Shown here piece by piece: positions 12,092 through 23,693 of a DNA stretch of 64,000 nucleotides (position 1 is its first letter; the number at the start of each line of letters is the position of its first letter). The DNA is taken from contig CM045768.1 of the NCBI GenBank assembly GCA_025200525.1, positions 44,735,022 to 44,799,021 on the forward strand, read 5' to 3'. Source of the stretch: Camellia lanceoleosa (lineage: Eukaryota > Streptophyta > Magnoliopsida > Ericales > Theaceae). The notes below the pieces were generated by a model. It was not told the origin of the DNA, made no database searches, and saw only the letters and a list, made by a program, of their open reading frames with translations. A program made the position numbers and the translations under genes.

Positions 12092-12695
12092 TGTGTGAGT
12101 GATTTTTTGATCACACTGCTCACTTAGTAATCAACTGGAGAGCACCGGTAGAATAGATGGCTTTTAGCTAACTTGCAACAAAAGAGAAGACTCCGGTGGT
12201 GGTTCGCCACCCGGAGGTACTCCGACGATCAAGTCAGTACTCAATATTTCTCAAAGATAATCAATAGTGCTAAACTCACTAGCTTGAGCATAAAAAGCAT
12301 ACCTTAGACTCATGGGGATGCCAATCTTTTATCGCCAACATAAACCTAGTCCAATAGAAGCCTAACTTCTATGGACTCAGGATTACTGTTAATCTTGGAC
12401 TCTCAGTAAGATTAGGATAAACTCTCTAAGAGTCTTATCTTAATATAAACTGAAGTCTTCTCTCATTCTAGGACTCTTGTCCCTCATCTAAGTTGAGTTT
12501 CCTTTTCATTCTAGGGCTCGTCCCTTATCCACTTATCTCGGATTCCGATATTTTCGGATATAACTTCAACCTTGTCGAGATCACCTCGGCGTCACGACCA
12601 GGACACGTGGCATCTCGGCTGACACACGTGGCATCTCGGCTGACACATCGACGTCACCTTGCCATGTGTTGGTACTCAGAAAATATATCCCCACA
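12092..12695 (-). mobile_element. solo LTR, 604 bp, TSD ATAGG
   Basis: On the minus strand it runs from TGTGGGGATATATTTTC to ATCACTCACACA. Identical 5-bp duplications ATAGG flank it (12087-12091 and 12696-12700). It contains the ACTTGATCGTCGGAG block that also occurs near the end of LTR-C at 24100, suggesting a related Ty3/gypsy LTR family, and duplicated GGCATCTCGGCTGACAC words. No internal domain adjoins it. Confidence 0.9.
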
Positions 12696-12700
12696 ATAGG

Positions 12701-13411
12701 TAAATAATTTAGATTGAAAATAAATAAAATTTTAATATTTAAATTGACAAAATGAAAAGTTTGAATTAATTTTGTTATAAGGTTCAAATTGTGAATTTTG
12801 AATTTTTTTTTAATTTTATAATTATTCCAAAAAATAATTGACGATCCTTATTCTTAGATGCGGTAGGCACACCAAACAATAGAAATAATTTTATAGCAAT
12901 TATATATGTGCTAAAAGTTATTTGTTATTGTCATCATTGTATTAATTTATTAAGTTTTATTTTACATAATTTTTTTTGATTAGTTTTATTATTAATATCT
13001 AATATAATAATATATCATAGGACAAATAAAATATAATTATCATAGTATTACAAATTTTGTTATAATCAACAAATTTTTGGTTATAATTAGTAGGGAAAAA
13101 AAAGGTTCACCAATTTTAAACTCAAATTCAAGTATAGAAGAAAACTGAATAGTGAACTTCGTTGTCCAGTCCGGTCCATTGCATTCTCAACATGTCTTTA
13201 TTGAATGACCTATTCCGTTTATTTTATAAAGTCTATATACATACATTATTAATTAAAAAAATTAAATTTATTTAATAATTACAATTATATGATTTTCTTT
13301 AATGTTCAAAAAATAAATAATGTATGTTTAAAATCATATTTATTGTTTATTATTTAAAAAACAAAGAAACCAAAATCATATCATTATAATTATCGAATTA
13401 ATATATATACT
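12701..13411. other. AT-rich intergenic DNA
   Basis: Very AT-rich, with no reading frame of interest. Confidence 0.6.
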
Positions 13412-14200
13412 GTCGGGGCCAACTAAGTATTGCAAACCCAAATAGGAGTTTCTTGGCCCAGGCCCATCTACATATGGGCTGAGTAAGGTCAAGACCCACC
13501 GGACTAAACCATTGCCGATAGTCGAGGATTGCCGTTTAGCTCTCTACCAAATAGAGCCGAGTACATTGGGTAAATCGGCGGCTGATCCATTAGTTGGGAC
13601 TAGCACTCATTTTCGAGGAAGTGTAGTAGGAGTGGCTCCAAATAGAGTAATGATGGAATGACAAACAGATGGAACAAGGGACAAGGGGGGACTCTATAAA
13701 AGGAGTCCAAATTCACGGCCGCCTTACCCGGCAGCCATTCCCAACAGCCTCCAAAACGACGTCGTTTTGAGTGTTTTTTTGGTTTTTTTGTTTTTTTTTT
13801 CTTCCTCGTTCGAACAGAACCAGAGGAGGAGGAAGAAGAGAGAGGAGGAGGAAGAAGAGAGAGAGGAAGAGAAGAGGGCTGGGTGGGTGAGGAGGGCCAT
13901 AATCACCGGAGGAGGAGGAGGAGGAGGAGGAGGCGGAGGACGGCGGTCAAGTCTTGACGAAATGGATGGCGACGATCGGACGGCTGGCGAGCTCGACGAG
14001 CTGCGACGGCGAGTCTTCGGTGAATCCGGACCCCCTCCCCTCCCTTTCCTCTTTCTATTCTTTCCCTCCTCTCCCCTCCCCTCTGGTTCTGCGAAGAAGA
14101 AGAAAAAAAAAAAAAAAAAAAACCCCCAAAAGCAGCGTTGTTTTGAAATGGTTGAAAAGGGCGGCCAAGGATCCGGATTCCTATAAAAAGTAGCAAAGAA
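13412..14200 (+). other. possible LTR or promoter fragment with purine/pyrimidine low-complexity DNA
   Basis: Begins TGTCGGGGCCAACT, a start seen in some plant Ty3/gypsy LTRs, and has a TATA-like CTCTATAAAAGGAG at about 13691-13704. Downstream lie an 18-bp perfect palindrome CAAAACGACGTCGTTTTG (13753-13770), a GGA-rich tract to about 13930, a GC-rich patch, a CCT-rich tract and a 19-20 A run. Long open frames on both strands here are compositional. No LTR end or duplication was found, so it may be a truncated LTR or a gene 5' remnant. Confidence 0.4.
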
Positions 14201-14290
14201 ACTGTACAAAGAGGTATGTGCTGAAAACTTGAACTGGAAGAAACTAAAAAACACTGACCCTTATTATATTGGAATTAACTTGTCTATTTG

Positions 14291-14560
14291 AGGCCAAGTT
14301 TGGAAACTTCTAAAAAAGCTAGAGAGTCAAAAAGTTACTCAAAAAGTTAAAAAGTTTACATTATTCATCAAAAGTCAACAATTACGGCTGCATAACTCTC
14401 AATTTGAATTTTTTTCTACAAATCAATTTTTACAATTTTTTATTACACATTTTTTCATAAAAAGTCAAAAAGTTAACCCGAACATCCATATTTTCAACCT
14501 CAATCTTTTAGTCTAAAAAAATAAAAAGTACACTTATTTAAAATATCCCAAACAACCTCT
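14291..14560. mobile_element. hAT-like MITE, copy 2 (inverted relative to copy 1)
   Basis: Starts AGGCCAAGTTTGG and ends CCCAAACAACCTCT. It matches 10726-10975 on the opposite strand over most of its length. Confidence 0.6.
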
Positions 14561-15615
14561 GAGTGTTTATTCCGATACTACTGCCGGAATTTTGTTTCTA
14601 TTTCAGGCGACGACTCGAAAATTTGGATTGTAAGAGTGTCCTCTCTCCACTTCCATACGTATACAAGAAGAAAAACAACAAATTCTATCATTGAAGTCGA
14701 ATACATGAGAAGCCCAAATTCACCCACAGAGAATCCAGTCCTATAAAATAAATGTGAATTATATATCAACGGGATATTTATAAGTATTTTCAAATTAATA
14801 AAAAGCTATAAATTATAAATTTAATCATTAGTATTTATATATTTTTTCATTGTTTTAATTTATTATTATTTTTAAAGATACTAATTTTCTTAAAATAAAA
14901 CTCTCTCCATCATATAAGAAGCTGAAAACAAGTGGTTATGGGATATTTTTAGCCATGGTTGATTTACAAGTCTAATAGTAAAGGTATTAATAATCTCATC
15001 AAATTAGTATGATATTCACTATCCAATTGAAATAGTAGAATAAATCATCTCATTGTCCATTATTTGATTTGTATTGGATAAGAAAATATATGAATATAGG
15101 ATTATAACTATATTTATCTTCTTTTTCAATGTTACCCTCTATCAATGTTTTTTTACAATCTTTCCTTTATCAAAAAATTTTCATGAATGTGATTTTGAAA
15201 AAAATTATAAATAAATAAATAAAAGCAAAATAAAAATACAAAATACAAGGGCCATATTTGGTTTGTTTTTTTAATTTTTTTTTAAAAAATATAAACTAAT
15301 TTGATAAAATAAATATCAAAAAATATTTTTAAATTTTTAAAAATCATTTTTAGCCTTCTAAAATATAAAATTATATAAAAATAATACGTGTTTTAATTTT
15401 TAGTCAAGGGTAAAATAGTTTTTTTATTTTATTTCTCAGCTCAGGATATATAATCCCACTCCTATCCCATTACTAATAATCTTACAAATTTGTTGAATTA
15501 ATTATCCATTGGATTAATAATCTTAAAGCAAAATTTCAAAACAAACACAGGATTATTGGGCTCACAGATTAATAATTCAAATCTCATACTCTAATTCTGT
15601 CAATCAAACATACTC
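14561..15615. other. AT-rich intergenic DNA
   Basis: No gene recognised. Confidence 0.6.
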
Positions 15616-15618
15616 TTA

Positions 15619-15782
15619 TGCTGTGTTTGGTTGGGTTGGGAGATTTGAAGAGGGATTTGGAAAGAAAAATAGAAAAGGTAAGTGAAATGTAAATAAAACA
15701 TACTTATATTTTACGTAGTTTCACATACCTTTTCCATTTCCCTTTTCAAATTCCTTCTCAAATCTCACAACCAAACACAGCG
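15619..15782. mobile_element. Tourist-like MITE, 164 bp, TSD TTA
   Basis: Terminal inverted repeats TGCTGTGTTTGGTTG / CAACCAAACACAGCG, continuing as GAGATTTGA / TCAAATCTC. Flanked by TTA at 15616-15618 and 15783-15785, the 3-bp target preference of PIF/Harbinger (Tourist) elements. The interior is itself nearly palindromic. Confidence 0.75.
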
Positions 15783-15785
15783 TTA

Positions 15786-16480
15786 GAGTATGGTCACATG
15801 GTGTTTTAGGATATTGTGATTGGTGAATAAGATAGAATCTATAATTTTTTGTGAATAATATTATATGTATTAATTAATATATTAATTAATGTATTAATAG
15901 ATGATGTGGTATAATTTTAAAAAATTTAAATATTTATAATTTATATAATAGATAAAATTAATAATAACATCATAATATATATTGATATATTAATTAATAC
16001 GTTAATTAATATATACGGACTCTACTGACTTTGTGCGGAGGGATTTGTAAATATGAAAAAACATGATATATGAACACGTGACGTGAGCATTAAATTGTTT
16101 TTCCTAAAAAACCGTGTTTCATTTCACGTTTTACTTTGCACACACACGTTTGGGAACCGGAGAAAAACGCTACGTTTTGTGATTGAGCAAAATATCAAGT
16201 TGCGTTTTTACTTATTTGGGAAGTGTTAAAAAGTAGGTTAGAAAATTAGGTAAGTATTCTTAATCTTTACATTTTGTGAATTTAAATAAAATATAATTTT
16301 TTAAAGTTGGGTAGGAATATTTTAGTTATTTTAGTCTGATGTGACATTATAAATAAATATTAATTAAAATTTTTTTTTTATTAATTTCTCAAATCACTCT
16401 AAAAGAAACTTGATTAAAAGTAAAAAAAATTATTTTTTACCATCATCCCAAAATACTACGCAGAGAGTCCGAGTTTTCGT
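15786..16480. other. CIPK upstream region
   Basis: AT-rich 5' flank of the kinase gene, with an ATTAAT-rich partial palindrome (15865-16015). It holds a G-box/ABRE-type cluster at 16075-16086. Confidence 0.5.
16075..16086. promoter_or_regulatory. overlapping G-box/ABRE and TGACGT motifs
   Basis: CACGTGACGTGA combines a G-box/ABRE core (CACGTGAC) with a TGACG bZIP site, about 620 nt upstream of the CIPK ATG. Such cores bind bZIP factors in abscisic-acid and stress responses. A role here is inferred from position only. Confidence 0.4.
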
Positions 16481-16491
16481 TTATATGCGTG

Positions 16492-16498
16492 TATATAG
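16492..16498 (+). promoter_or_regulatory. putative TATA box of the CIPK gene
   Basis: TATATAG at 16492-16498, about 210 nt upstream of the ATG. It predicts a start near 16525 and a leader of roughly 175 nt that ends in a GA-rich stretch. Confidence 0.5.
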
Positions 16499-16701
16499 GC
16501 CACACAAAATTCTTGAAACTTCCAGCGCGAAACTCGCAAATTGAAGGTCTGTTAGCTTCAATCTCAGCCACTCTCTACGGGACAAAAGGAAGAACCTACC
16601 CCCAAGTTTAAGCGATTCTCTTCGTCTTTCTTTAAAATTCTTGTTGAGTCCCAATATTAACTTCGTTCGACCTCTGGCCGAGAGAGAGAGGTCGCAACCG
16701 A

Positions 16702-18000
16702 ATGCCAGAGATCGAGCATGTCCATATGACCTCATCCTCATCATCATCAGTAACGAAAATGGACAGCGCTTTATTCGGCAAGTATGAGCTCGGCAAGCTC
16801 CTCGGCTGCGGCGCTTTCGCCAAGGTCTACCACGCCCGCAACATCTCCACCGGCCAAAGCGTCGCCGTCAAGGTCATCAACAAGAACAAGATTGCCGGCA
16901 CCAATTTAATGTCTAACATCAAGCGCGAGATCACTATCATGCGCCGCTTGCGCCACCCCAACATCGTCAAGCTCTTCGAGGTTTTGGCCAGCAAGACCAA
17001 GATCTACTTCGTCATGGAGTTCGTCAAGGGCGGCGAGCTCTTTGCCAAGGTTGCCAAAGGTCGGTTCAACGAAGATCTTTGCCGTAAGTATTTCCAGCAA
17101 TTGATCTCCGCCGTCGGTTATTGCCACTCTCGCGGCGTCTTTCACCGTGATCTGAAGCCGGAGAATCTCCTCGTCGATGACAACGGTGATTTGAAGGTGT
17201 CGGATTTCGGTCTCAGCGCCGTCACGGATCAGATCCACAACGACGGTTTGTTACACACGCTTTGCGGCACGCCTGCTTACGTGGCTCCCGAGATTCTCGC
17301 GAAGAAAGGTTACGATGGTGCCAAGGTAGATGTGTGGTCATGCGGAGTCATCCTTTTCGTCTTATCCGCCGGTTATCTACCGTTTAACGATCCCAATCTC
17401 ATGATGATGTACAAGAAGATCTACAAGGGAGAGTTTCGGTGCCCTAAGTGGATGTCGTCTGATCTTAAACGGTTCCTTTCTCGGCTTCTAGACACGAATC
17501 CAGAGAAAAGAATTACCGTTGATGAGATCACACGACACCCTTGGTTCAAAAAAGATTATAAGGCCATTAACTTTTATGAAGAAGAATTTGACATCAAGCA
17601 CGACAAAGAAGAGAGAGCTGGTTTCTCCCTAAACGCGTTCGATATAATATCATTCTCGTCCGGTTTGGACCTTTCCGGATTGTTCGATGAGTCGGCCGAG
17701 AACGGAGAGCGATTTGTATCGGCTGAGTCGCCGGAGAAAATCATCGAGAAAGTTGAGGAGGTCGTGAAGGTAGACAACGTTGTGAGGTTGAAAAAGAAGA
17801 AGGAATGGGGAGTGGAATTGGAAGGGCTGAATGGTAATTTCATGATTGGGTTGGAAGTTTTCCCCTTGACCGACAATTTGGTAGTTGTGGAGGTTAGGCC
17901 GACAGGTAGCAGTGCCTGCATGTACAACCAAGTCTGGAAAAATAAAATTAGGCCGGAGCTAGTTTCCTTCCAGCAAGAGCAGCAGGTCGCCGGTAACTAA
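16702..18000 (+). CDS. CIPK: CBL-interacting serine/threonine protein kinase, intronless CIPK11/14 type
   Basis: A 432-residue SnRK3-family kinase. CBL calcium sensors recruit such kinases to the plasma membrane or tonoplast, where they phosphorylate channels and transporters. The kinase domain spans about residues 28-282: glycine loop GCGAFAKV (35-42), ATP-binding Lys57, HRDLKPEN (148-155), DFG (168-170), [10 protein letters not shown] (188-197). The NAF/FISL motif that binds CBL and inhibits the kinase is intact at 311-328 ([18 protein letters not shown]), followed by a phosphatase-interaction region (about 335-425). The start is chosen because MPEIE matches family N-termini; Met9 and Met20 are alternatives. 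One uninterrupted exon fits the intron-poor CIPK clade, and 432 residues is normal. The first half of the gene is much more GC-rich than its surroundings. The exact orthologue is not decided. It appears functional. Confidence 0.95.
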   Translation: MPEIEHVHMTSSSSSSVTKMDSALFGKYELGKLLGCGAFAKVYHARNISTGQSVAVKVINKNKIAGTNLMSNIKREITIMRRLRHPNIVKLFEVLASKTKIYFVMEFVKGGELFAKVAKGRFNEDLCRKYFQQLISAVGYCHSRGVFHRDLKPENLLVDDNGDLKVSDFGLSAVTDQIHNDGLLHTLCGTPAYVAPEILAKKGYDGAKVDVWSCGVILFVLSAGYLPFNDPNLMMMYKKIYKGEFRCPKWMSSDLKRFLSRLLDTNPEKRITVDEITRHPWFKKDYKAINFYEEEFDIKHDKEERAGFSLNAFDIISFSSGLDLSGLFDESAENGERFVSAESPEKIIEKVEEVVKVDNVVRLKKKKEWGVELEGLNGNFMIGLEVFPLTDNLVVVEVRPTGSSACMYNQVWKNKIRPELVSFQQEQQVAGN

Positions 18001-19825
18001 CCTTTCTGGCGAGCACGGCCTGATTATCAGCAGTGCCGTAAATACAGAATTGATATACGGAATGATTTATGATTATTATTTGTTGAAACAATGTATATTG
18101 ATTGTTGTGTTTTGCAATTGTTGTTCGAGTTTCTATATATGAATTTTTCTAGTATTACATGTAGTATATGGCGGCTGTACATTTTGCTTTGTCAAAATTT
18201 TACAGTCCTTTTTGTTGTTCTGTACATAAAGACAACAAATGAAGAAAAAGAATAGGAATATTATTCATGTGGGTTGTCTCTGCTTATGTTGTTGTATTGT
18301 TGTGTCATATGTTTTGGATTTTGCAAAGTGGGTTCGATTTAATACGTGTTTGGTGTGTTTTGTTTTTATATTTGGAGTTTTATTTGTGTTGTAATCAACC
18401 AAGAAGCATGTGTGTGCTGTTGGTTAAGTGATTGAAGGGGATGTTTAATCACCTTCTTAAATATGATGATTAGCAGAATCTTTTTTTTTATTTAAATTTT
18501 ACTCCTTATTAATTTCATTGAAGTAATACTTATTCTTATTCTTACTTTAAAAAAGGGCAAGTGTCCTATGTTTCTTTGATGCTTTTAAATACTCAGAACT
18601 TCAAGAGGAATATATAGGTGGAAAAATAATTGGTTGGTTAGGGTGTCACGTGACGGTACTTCAGCACTAATTATAAATTACTATGTCTCTTATATTTTCT
18701 AATTACGTAATATAAAATCGTGAATTTTATCTCTTTCATCAATCACAACATCTTTGAGGCACCTACTGATCATGCTCATGACAAATCAATAACTTCTTAT
18801 ATAGGTGTGCTTTTGCTTACATCATTGATACTTAAGTTAATCATGAACTTTGTTTTTTAAAGATAGGGAACTTTCTCAATTTTGGTTAATTAAACATTAA
18901 TAAATTCAAAACATTTAATTAATCAACTTACTGGACAATAATGCTATCTTTGTGCTTAATTGAAGTAAATCTGATGGATGATTTACCAGAACCAGCACAT
19001 CTAATCATGGTTAATTACGGGATCGTTAGTGGTTTAATTACTTTGAAGTGATTAGTTGCAAAATTTATTCAATGAACTTTGTAATAATGGCCGAAAGAGG
19101 AAATGAATAATTGCTGTTTAGTTGTAAAATTGATGACACTCGAGATATGGACCCATATGAAATCATTTTATATTAACTGGAAACGTGAATTGCACTCGTA
19201 GATGATTTTTCTGGTGAGGCTTTTGAAGGATGTCCTACTTCCTTGGATGTATCAGGTATGTTTCATGATGCTGAGAGAATCTGTTTAATAGCTGTTTAGG
19301 TGGAGCCAGCTGATAACTTTCTGCTTTATTGACTCCTAGTATTTAATTTGAATAATAATAATAAAAAATTAATTAGAGCTTTTTATCAAATTCACATGAA
19401 TTTCAACTTTCAAGAGGATTGTTAGGTTACCAATTCTATTTTGAAAGTTGAGGCTACAAGAGAAGAAGACACATATACACACAGACACAGCAAGGCAAAG
19501 TATACACATACACCTTAGATAAGTGTGTCCCCGACCCAGTTGGAAATTAAAAAATATTTGAAAATTTTAATTTATCATTTTTAAAAATTATATTTAATGA
19601 TATATTTGACAAGTATCAAATTTTAATTTGTCAAATATTTTATCACGTGAGATTTAATTTCAATATCATATCATTAGAGTTATTTAGGAGAGTGATAAAT
19701 TAAGGAGATGTAACATTATTGTTGCAAATTATACAGAAGAACTGGGCTTCTCTGCTGTTGGAGACAATACTTTCAGTTGCAGGTCCATTCCGGCACCACA
19801 TTATATATGGTAGTTCACGATTGAC
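18001..19825. other. CIPK 3' flank and intergenic DNA
   Basis: The 3' UTR probably ends within about 250 nt of the stop (T/A-rich signals at 18110-18260). Beyond it, 18640-18810 is a diverged repeat listed separately. No further gene is seen. Confidence 0.5.
18640..18810. repeat. dispersed repeat shared with an intron at 22880-23035
   Basis: Words in common and in order: TCACTATATC/TTACTATGTC, TTATATTT, TAATATAAAATC, TCTATCTCTT or TTTATCTCTT, CACCAATCACAA or ATCAATCACAA, and CAATAACTTCT. About 150 bp, diverged. Terminal repeats were not resolved. Confidence 0.5.
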
Positions 19826-19831
19826 TGAAAT

Positions 19832-20180
19832 GAGGGTGTATTACAAATACACTTTTTGAGATTTGTTTAAAGTATAAATTGTCTCTTGTAATTTAGAAAA
19901 TTATAAATACCTCATTATTTGTATTTTTTATTTAATAGAATTAATTAAAAAAAATCAAATTTATAATTGTTCTCCTATATAATAATAAAATTACCTAAGT
20001 TACTAATTGAAACATATTTCTAATATCATTAAAAATTATTAATTGACTTGATGATTTATTAATAAAAGGGGCGATTTGTTATGAAATTAGAAATCTCAGG
20101 GGGTGTAATGTAATTTTCAAAACCTTAGGAGACAATTTGTATTTTAATCAAATCTCAGGGGTATATTTATAATTTACCCT
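19832..20180. mobile_element. MITE with about 70-bp terminal inverted repeats, 349 bp
   Basis: The left end GAGGGTGTATTACAA, with AGATTTGTTTAAAGTA and CAATTGTCTC-type words following, is mirrored on the other strand from 20180 inward (AGGGTAAATTATAA, GAGATTTGATTAAAATAC, AATTGTCTCC). TGAAAT occurs immediately outside both ends (19826-19831 and 20181-20186). The superfamily is not assigned. Confidence 0.65.
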
Positions 20181-20186
20181 TGAAAT

Positions 20187-22600
20187 AATTATAATCATGA
20201 TTTTACCATATTTATTTGCAAATAAATGAATGATATATTTTTAAAATTATATTTTTTATTCATTTATATTTGGAAATAAATATTTCGATAAATTTATGTG
20301 ATTATTATAATTTGTTATATTTGATTTTTTGAATAAATAACCTACACATGAACATGAAAGATGATTGAATTGTATCATTAAAATTGTTAGTTGGACAACA
20401 CATACCAAAATAAAAAATAAAAAACAAAAAAAATTTCAAAATATCATAATAATTTTTTACATTTTCATTAAAACATCACACAGTTTTTTGGAGAAATTAT
20501 TAATAAGTTCTATTCTGATAGCAAGATTACTAGTAGTCTTATCAAATTTTAATATCAACAATTAAGTCTTTTTTTATAACTTAGTTCAAAAAAGTTTAAT
20601 TCTTCATATTGGCATGTTTTATTCCAATTTTTATTTATTTATTTATTTATTTATATTAACATATGAATAACAATTGTATAAACAAATTACATCAAATAAA
20701 ATCATAAACAACAATGTGATCAAAAGAACTACGTAACATGTTATACGATTTATCATTTTTTATTACCTCACACTATGAAAATATATTTGGTAAACAATCT
20801 ATAATATTCCATTGACATATTTGTGAGAAATAATATTGTGACAAATTCATATATTTTTTGTAGTGTGACATAATAAAAAATAAAGAATAAACTTAGAATA
20901 AAAATACAAACATAAAGAATTGAGTTTTTGAGAATTAAGTTAAAAGCTAATTTTTTTGACAAAATAAAGAGGTAAGAGCATCTGCATCTGCATCAGGATC
21001 ACCAAAATAACAAAAAACTAAAATATAGCTAATAAATCATCAAATGCTCCCTCCATCAGCCTCAGCAAATTTTTTTTAAATTAACATTTTCTTAGATTTG
21101 CTACAATACCTCAACAACTTTGTTGAGGCACTATTCATTCGTTATATGATTTTTTTATTATATTTTTCTGTAGGAAAACTGAGCCAAAAACTGTAAATCG
21201 ATCGCCCACCCGGACATCCCACCGAATGTCCATGAGTTGCTTGTAGCAAAGAAGGAAAAATGCCGAAAATTAGCCTAACCGGTCGACCCGCCGGTTGACC
21301 GGTCGACAACAATTTTTTTTTTTTTTTTTTTTTTTTAAGAATTGTTTGGGTAGCACCTCATCAATTTAATAAAAATAGAAAGAATAACAAATACAATAAC
21401 AAATTAATATTTTAATAAGATTGACTTAGAATAAAGAGTTTAATGCTTTGAATACTAAAAGGATGACTAGTTAAAATAGAAAAAGTGAATTTGGGTTAAC
21501 TTAGCCTAAAAATTTGAAAAAAAAGTAAAAAAGGTGACTTTTAACCCTAGATGTCAAAATAGGCCAAACTATCAAAAATAGGAAATAGGACTCACCAATA
21601 ATATTAAGAGTAAAATAGGACTTATTGATAATTTTGTTAAAATAATCAAATTAGTTGAGAAGTTTAATAAATTTTTTCAGGAAAAATTAGTGAAACATCC
21701 CTCTTCAACTTTTTGTAGTGAGAGAGGTCCAATTTTTTTTTTTTTTTCTTTTTTTTTTAGTTAAGGTCTTTCGATGAAATTTCTCTATGATTATACCAGA
21801 GAAATTTTGAAATTTCTCTATAAAAGTTAAAATTTCTCTGTGTCAGGATAGAAATATCTTTGATTCGGGCGAAATTTTTTTAAATCGAATTTTCTGTGTA
21901 AAAATATTGAGGGACAATATGAAAATATTATATATTCTTTATCTTATAAAATCTTAATATTAAGGACTTTAAAAAGAATTTTCTATTTTTTTAATTATAT
22001 ATTTTTCAAAAATAATATAAAATATAAATTGAAAAATGTATCATTTATTGTTATATTAGAAAAAAGTCAATAGCGTTACTTGGGCCTTGTTTGACAATTA
22101 TATATTTTAGTTAAAAAATTAAAGAATTATTATAAATTATCACATTACACTCTTTACTTTTTTATATATTTATTTTTATAAAAAATTAAAAATTATTAAA
22201 ATAATTTATTCTGCCTTTAAACCCATACCACGTATCATGTACAAAGAGCGTGCACAATCATGATGACATTGATAGTAATGGATTACCAAACCAAAACCGC
22301 GTGGACAAATTCAACCAACCTCTCAACTACAAGTAGAAAGTAAAAGCGATGCAAATTAGGATTTAAAGATTATATAGATTTTATTTTTATTATAATATTA
22401 ATTAGAATTATTATTTAAGGTTAACTCTATTTGGTTTAATTGTTTTCCCTTGTCTCACATGAATTAAAACTACTTGATTCACAAGTAGTATTTTTGTTTT
22501 GATTTTTATTATAAATAAGGTTATAAGTTTTAAGCATTCAATCTATATGCTTGATTAAGAAAATAGAAAATTTTCGCAATTCCTAGAAAGAATTTCTAGT
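20187..22600. other. AT-rich intergenic DNA
   Basis: No gene recognised. It contains a GAGCATCTGCATCTGC repeat-element-like start near 20976, an inverted CCGGTCGAC / GGTTGACCGGTCGAC pair near 21280-21305 followed by about 27 T, and a second T run near 21731. Confidence 0.5.
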
Positions 22601-22647
22601 TTGAATTTGTTCGATCTTGTTCATCATTCGATACGTTGTCCTGCATC

Positions 22648-22688
22648 AAACACACACACACACACATAGAGAGAGAGAGAGAGAGAGA
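22648..22688. repeat. (CA)n(GA)n microsatellite in a 5' leader
   Basis: CA repeats (22648-22666) followed by GA repeats (22669-22688) immediately upstream of the ATG at 22689. GA-rich leaders are common in plant genes. Confidence 0.8.
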
Positions 22689-23247
22689 ATGTGTCCACTG
22701 AGGTTAATTTTGATATTCCTATCGGCTACGCTCGCTGCGTTTTTCGTATTAAAGAATATCAAATATCACTCTGAAATTCCTCAAGATTCTTTTACAAATT
22801 CAGTTGAATCTTCCGCATCGGTCAATCCATCCTCTAAGGTCTCAATTCTGAAAAATTATTGATTTGTCTAGGCTACCACGTTGTTATGTTCTTAACCAAT
22901 CACAAATCACTATATCCTTTTATATTTCTCAATCACCTAATATAAAATCATGGAGTCTATCTCTTCCACCAATCACAATGCACATGTAACATCACTTGGC
23001 GCGATCCTGACCAGCCAATAACTTCTCCCCAATTCTTAACCTTATCTCTTTTTTCTATTTCTAGGTTTCGAAGCAATTTGTTCTCACCACTGACTATTCT
23101 CTCTCTATTATGAAATTGCAAGTTTGGGGCGCAATTAGGACTGGTTTTTGCACTTTTATCGACATGGCAAGCGATCTTTATCTTTGGTGGAATTTCGTTT
23201 CATCTTCATCTTCATCTTCGTCTTCATCTTCCGAGCCCACCTACTGA
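22689..23247 (+). CDS. small plant-specific MCPLR-type protein, two exons
   Basis: Exon 1 is 22689-22838 (50 codons) and exon 2 is 23065-23247 (60 codons plus TGA), joined in phase 0. The donor is AAG|GTCTCA. The acceptor follows a pyrimidine-rich TTTTTTCTATTTCTAG. The predicted 110-residue protein begins MCPLRLILIFLSATLAAFFV, a signal-anchor-like hydrophobic stretch, and later has VWGAIRTGFCTFIDMASDLYLWW. I recall a family of short uncharacterised plant proteins with an MCPLR start and a GFW-x-DMASGRYLW core (some annotated methyltransferase-related, without evidence). Here GFW reads GFC and the GR of DMASGRYLW reads DL. The tail is a Ser run of about 12. Exon 2 is invisible as a long open frame. 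It may be a functional diverged copy or an early pseudogene; the function is unknown. Confidence 0.65.
22880..23035. repeat. intronic copy of the dispersed repeat at 18640-18810
   Basis: Fills most of the 226-bp intron of the MCPLR-type gene and resembles the intergenic copy near the CIPK gene. Confidence 0.5.
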
Positions 23248-23693
23248 TATGTTGTAGAGTTTCATATTCTTTCTTGTTTTGGGGCCCTTTCTTATTTCCA
23301 TGTAATGTGTTGCTTTTGTGCTGCTTGCACTTGAATTTCATATATAAATTGGAAATTTGTTTTCTCACAATTTGGATGCCACTATTGGCTGTAATTATCT
23401 TTGTCTCTAGAAATCTGTTTTTCTCTTTTATCTATCCATATGATTTGCATTTGTGTCCAATTAATAATGTACCTTTAGTAATGTTTGGATAGTGTTTGCA
23501 CGACTTATGGGATTAATAACCACAAATAACCATGGAGGACAAAAAAATGTGTACGTACGCGAGTGTTAATTTCCATTTGTTAGAGAATTTCAGACAGATC
23601 ATGTATGGTCCTAGCTAAACTTGTGCGCATGTATCTGGCACCCTCTAAAAATAGTTGTCTTGTTTGATTGTTTAAGAAATCCACCCTTCGTGT

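Noticed and set aside
13724..14254. 176-codon minus-strand and 139-codon plus-strand open frames
   Set aside because: Both read through the same GGA/CCT and A/T tracts as Pro, Ser, Phe or Glu/Arg runs; composition alone explains them.
16906..17238. 110-codon minus-strand frame inside the CIPK gene
   Set aside because: Shadow of the GC-rich kinase coding sequence.
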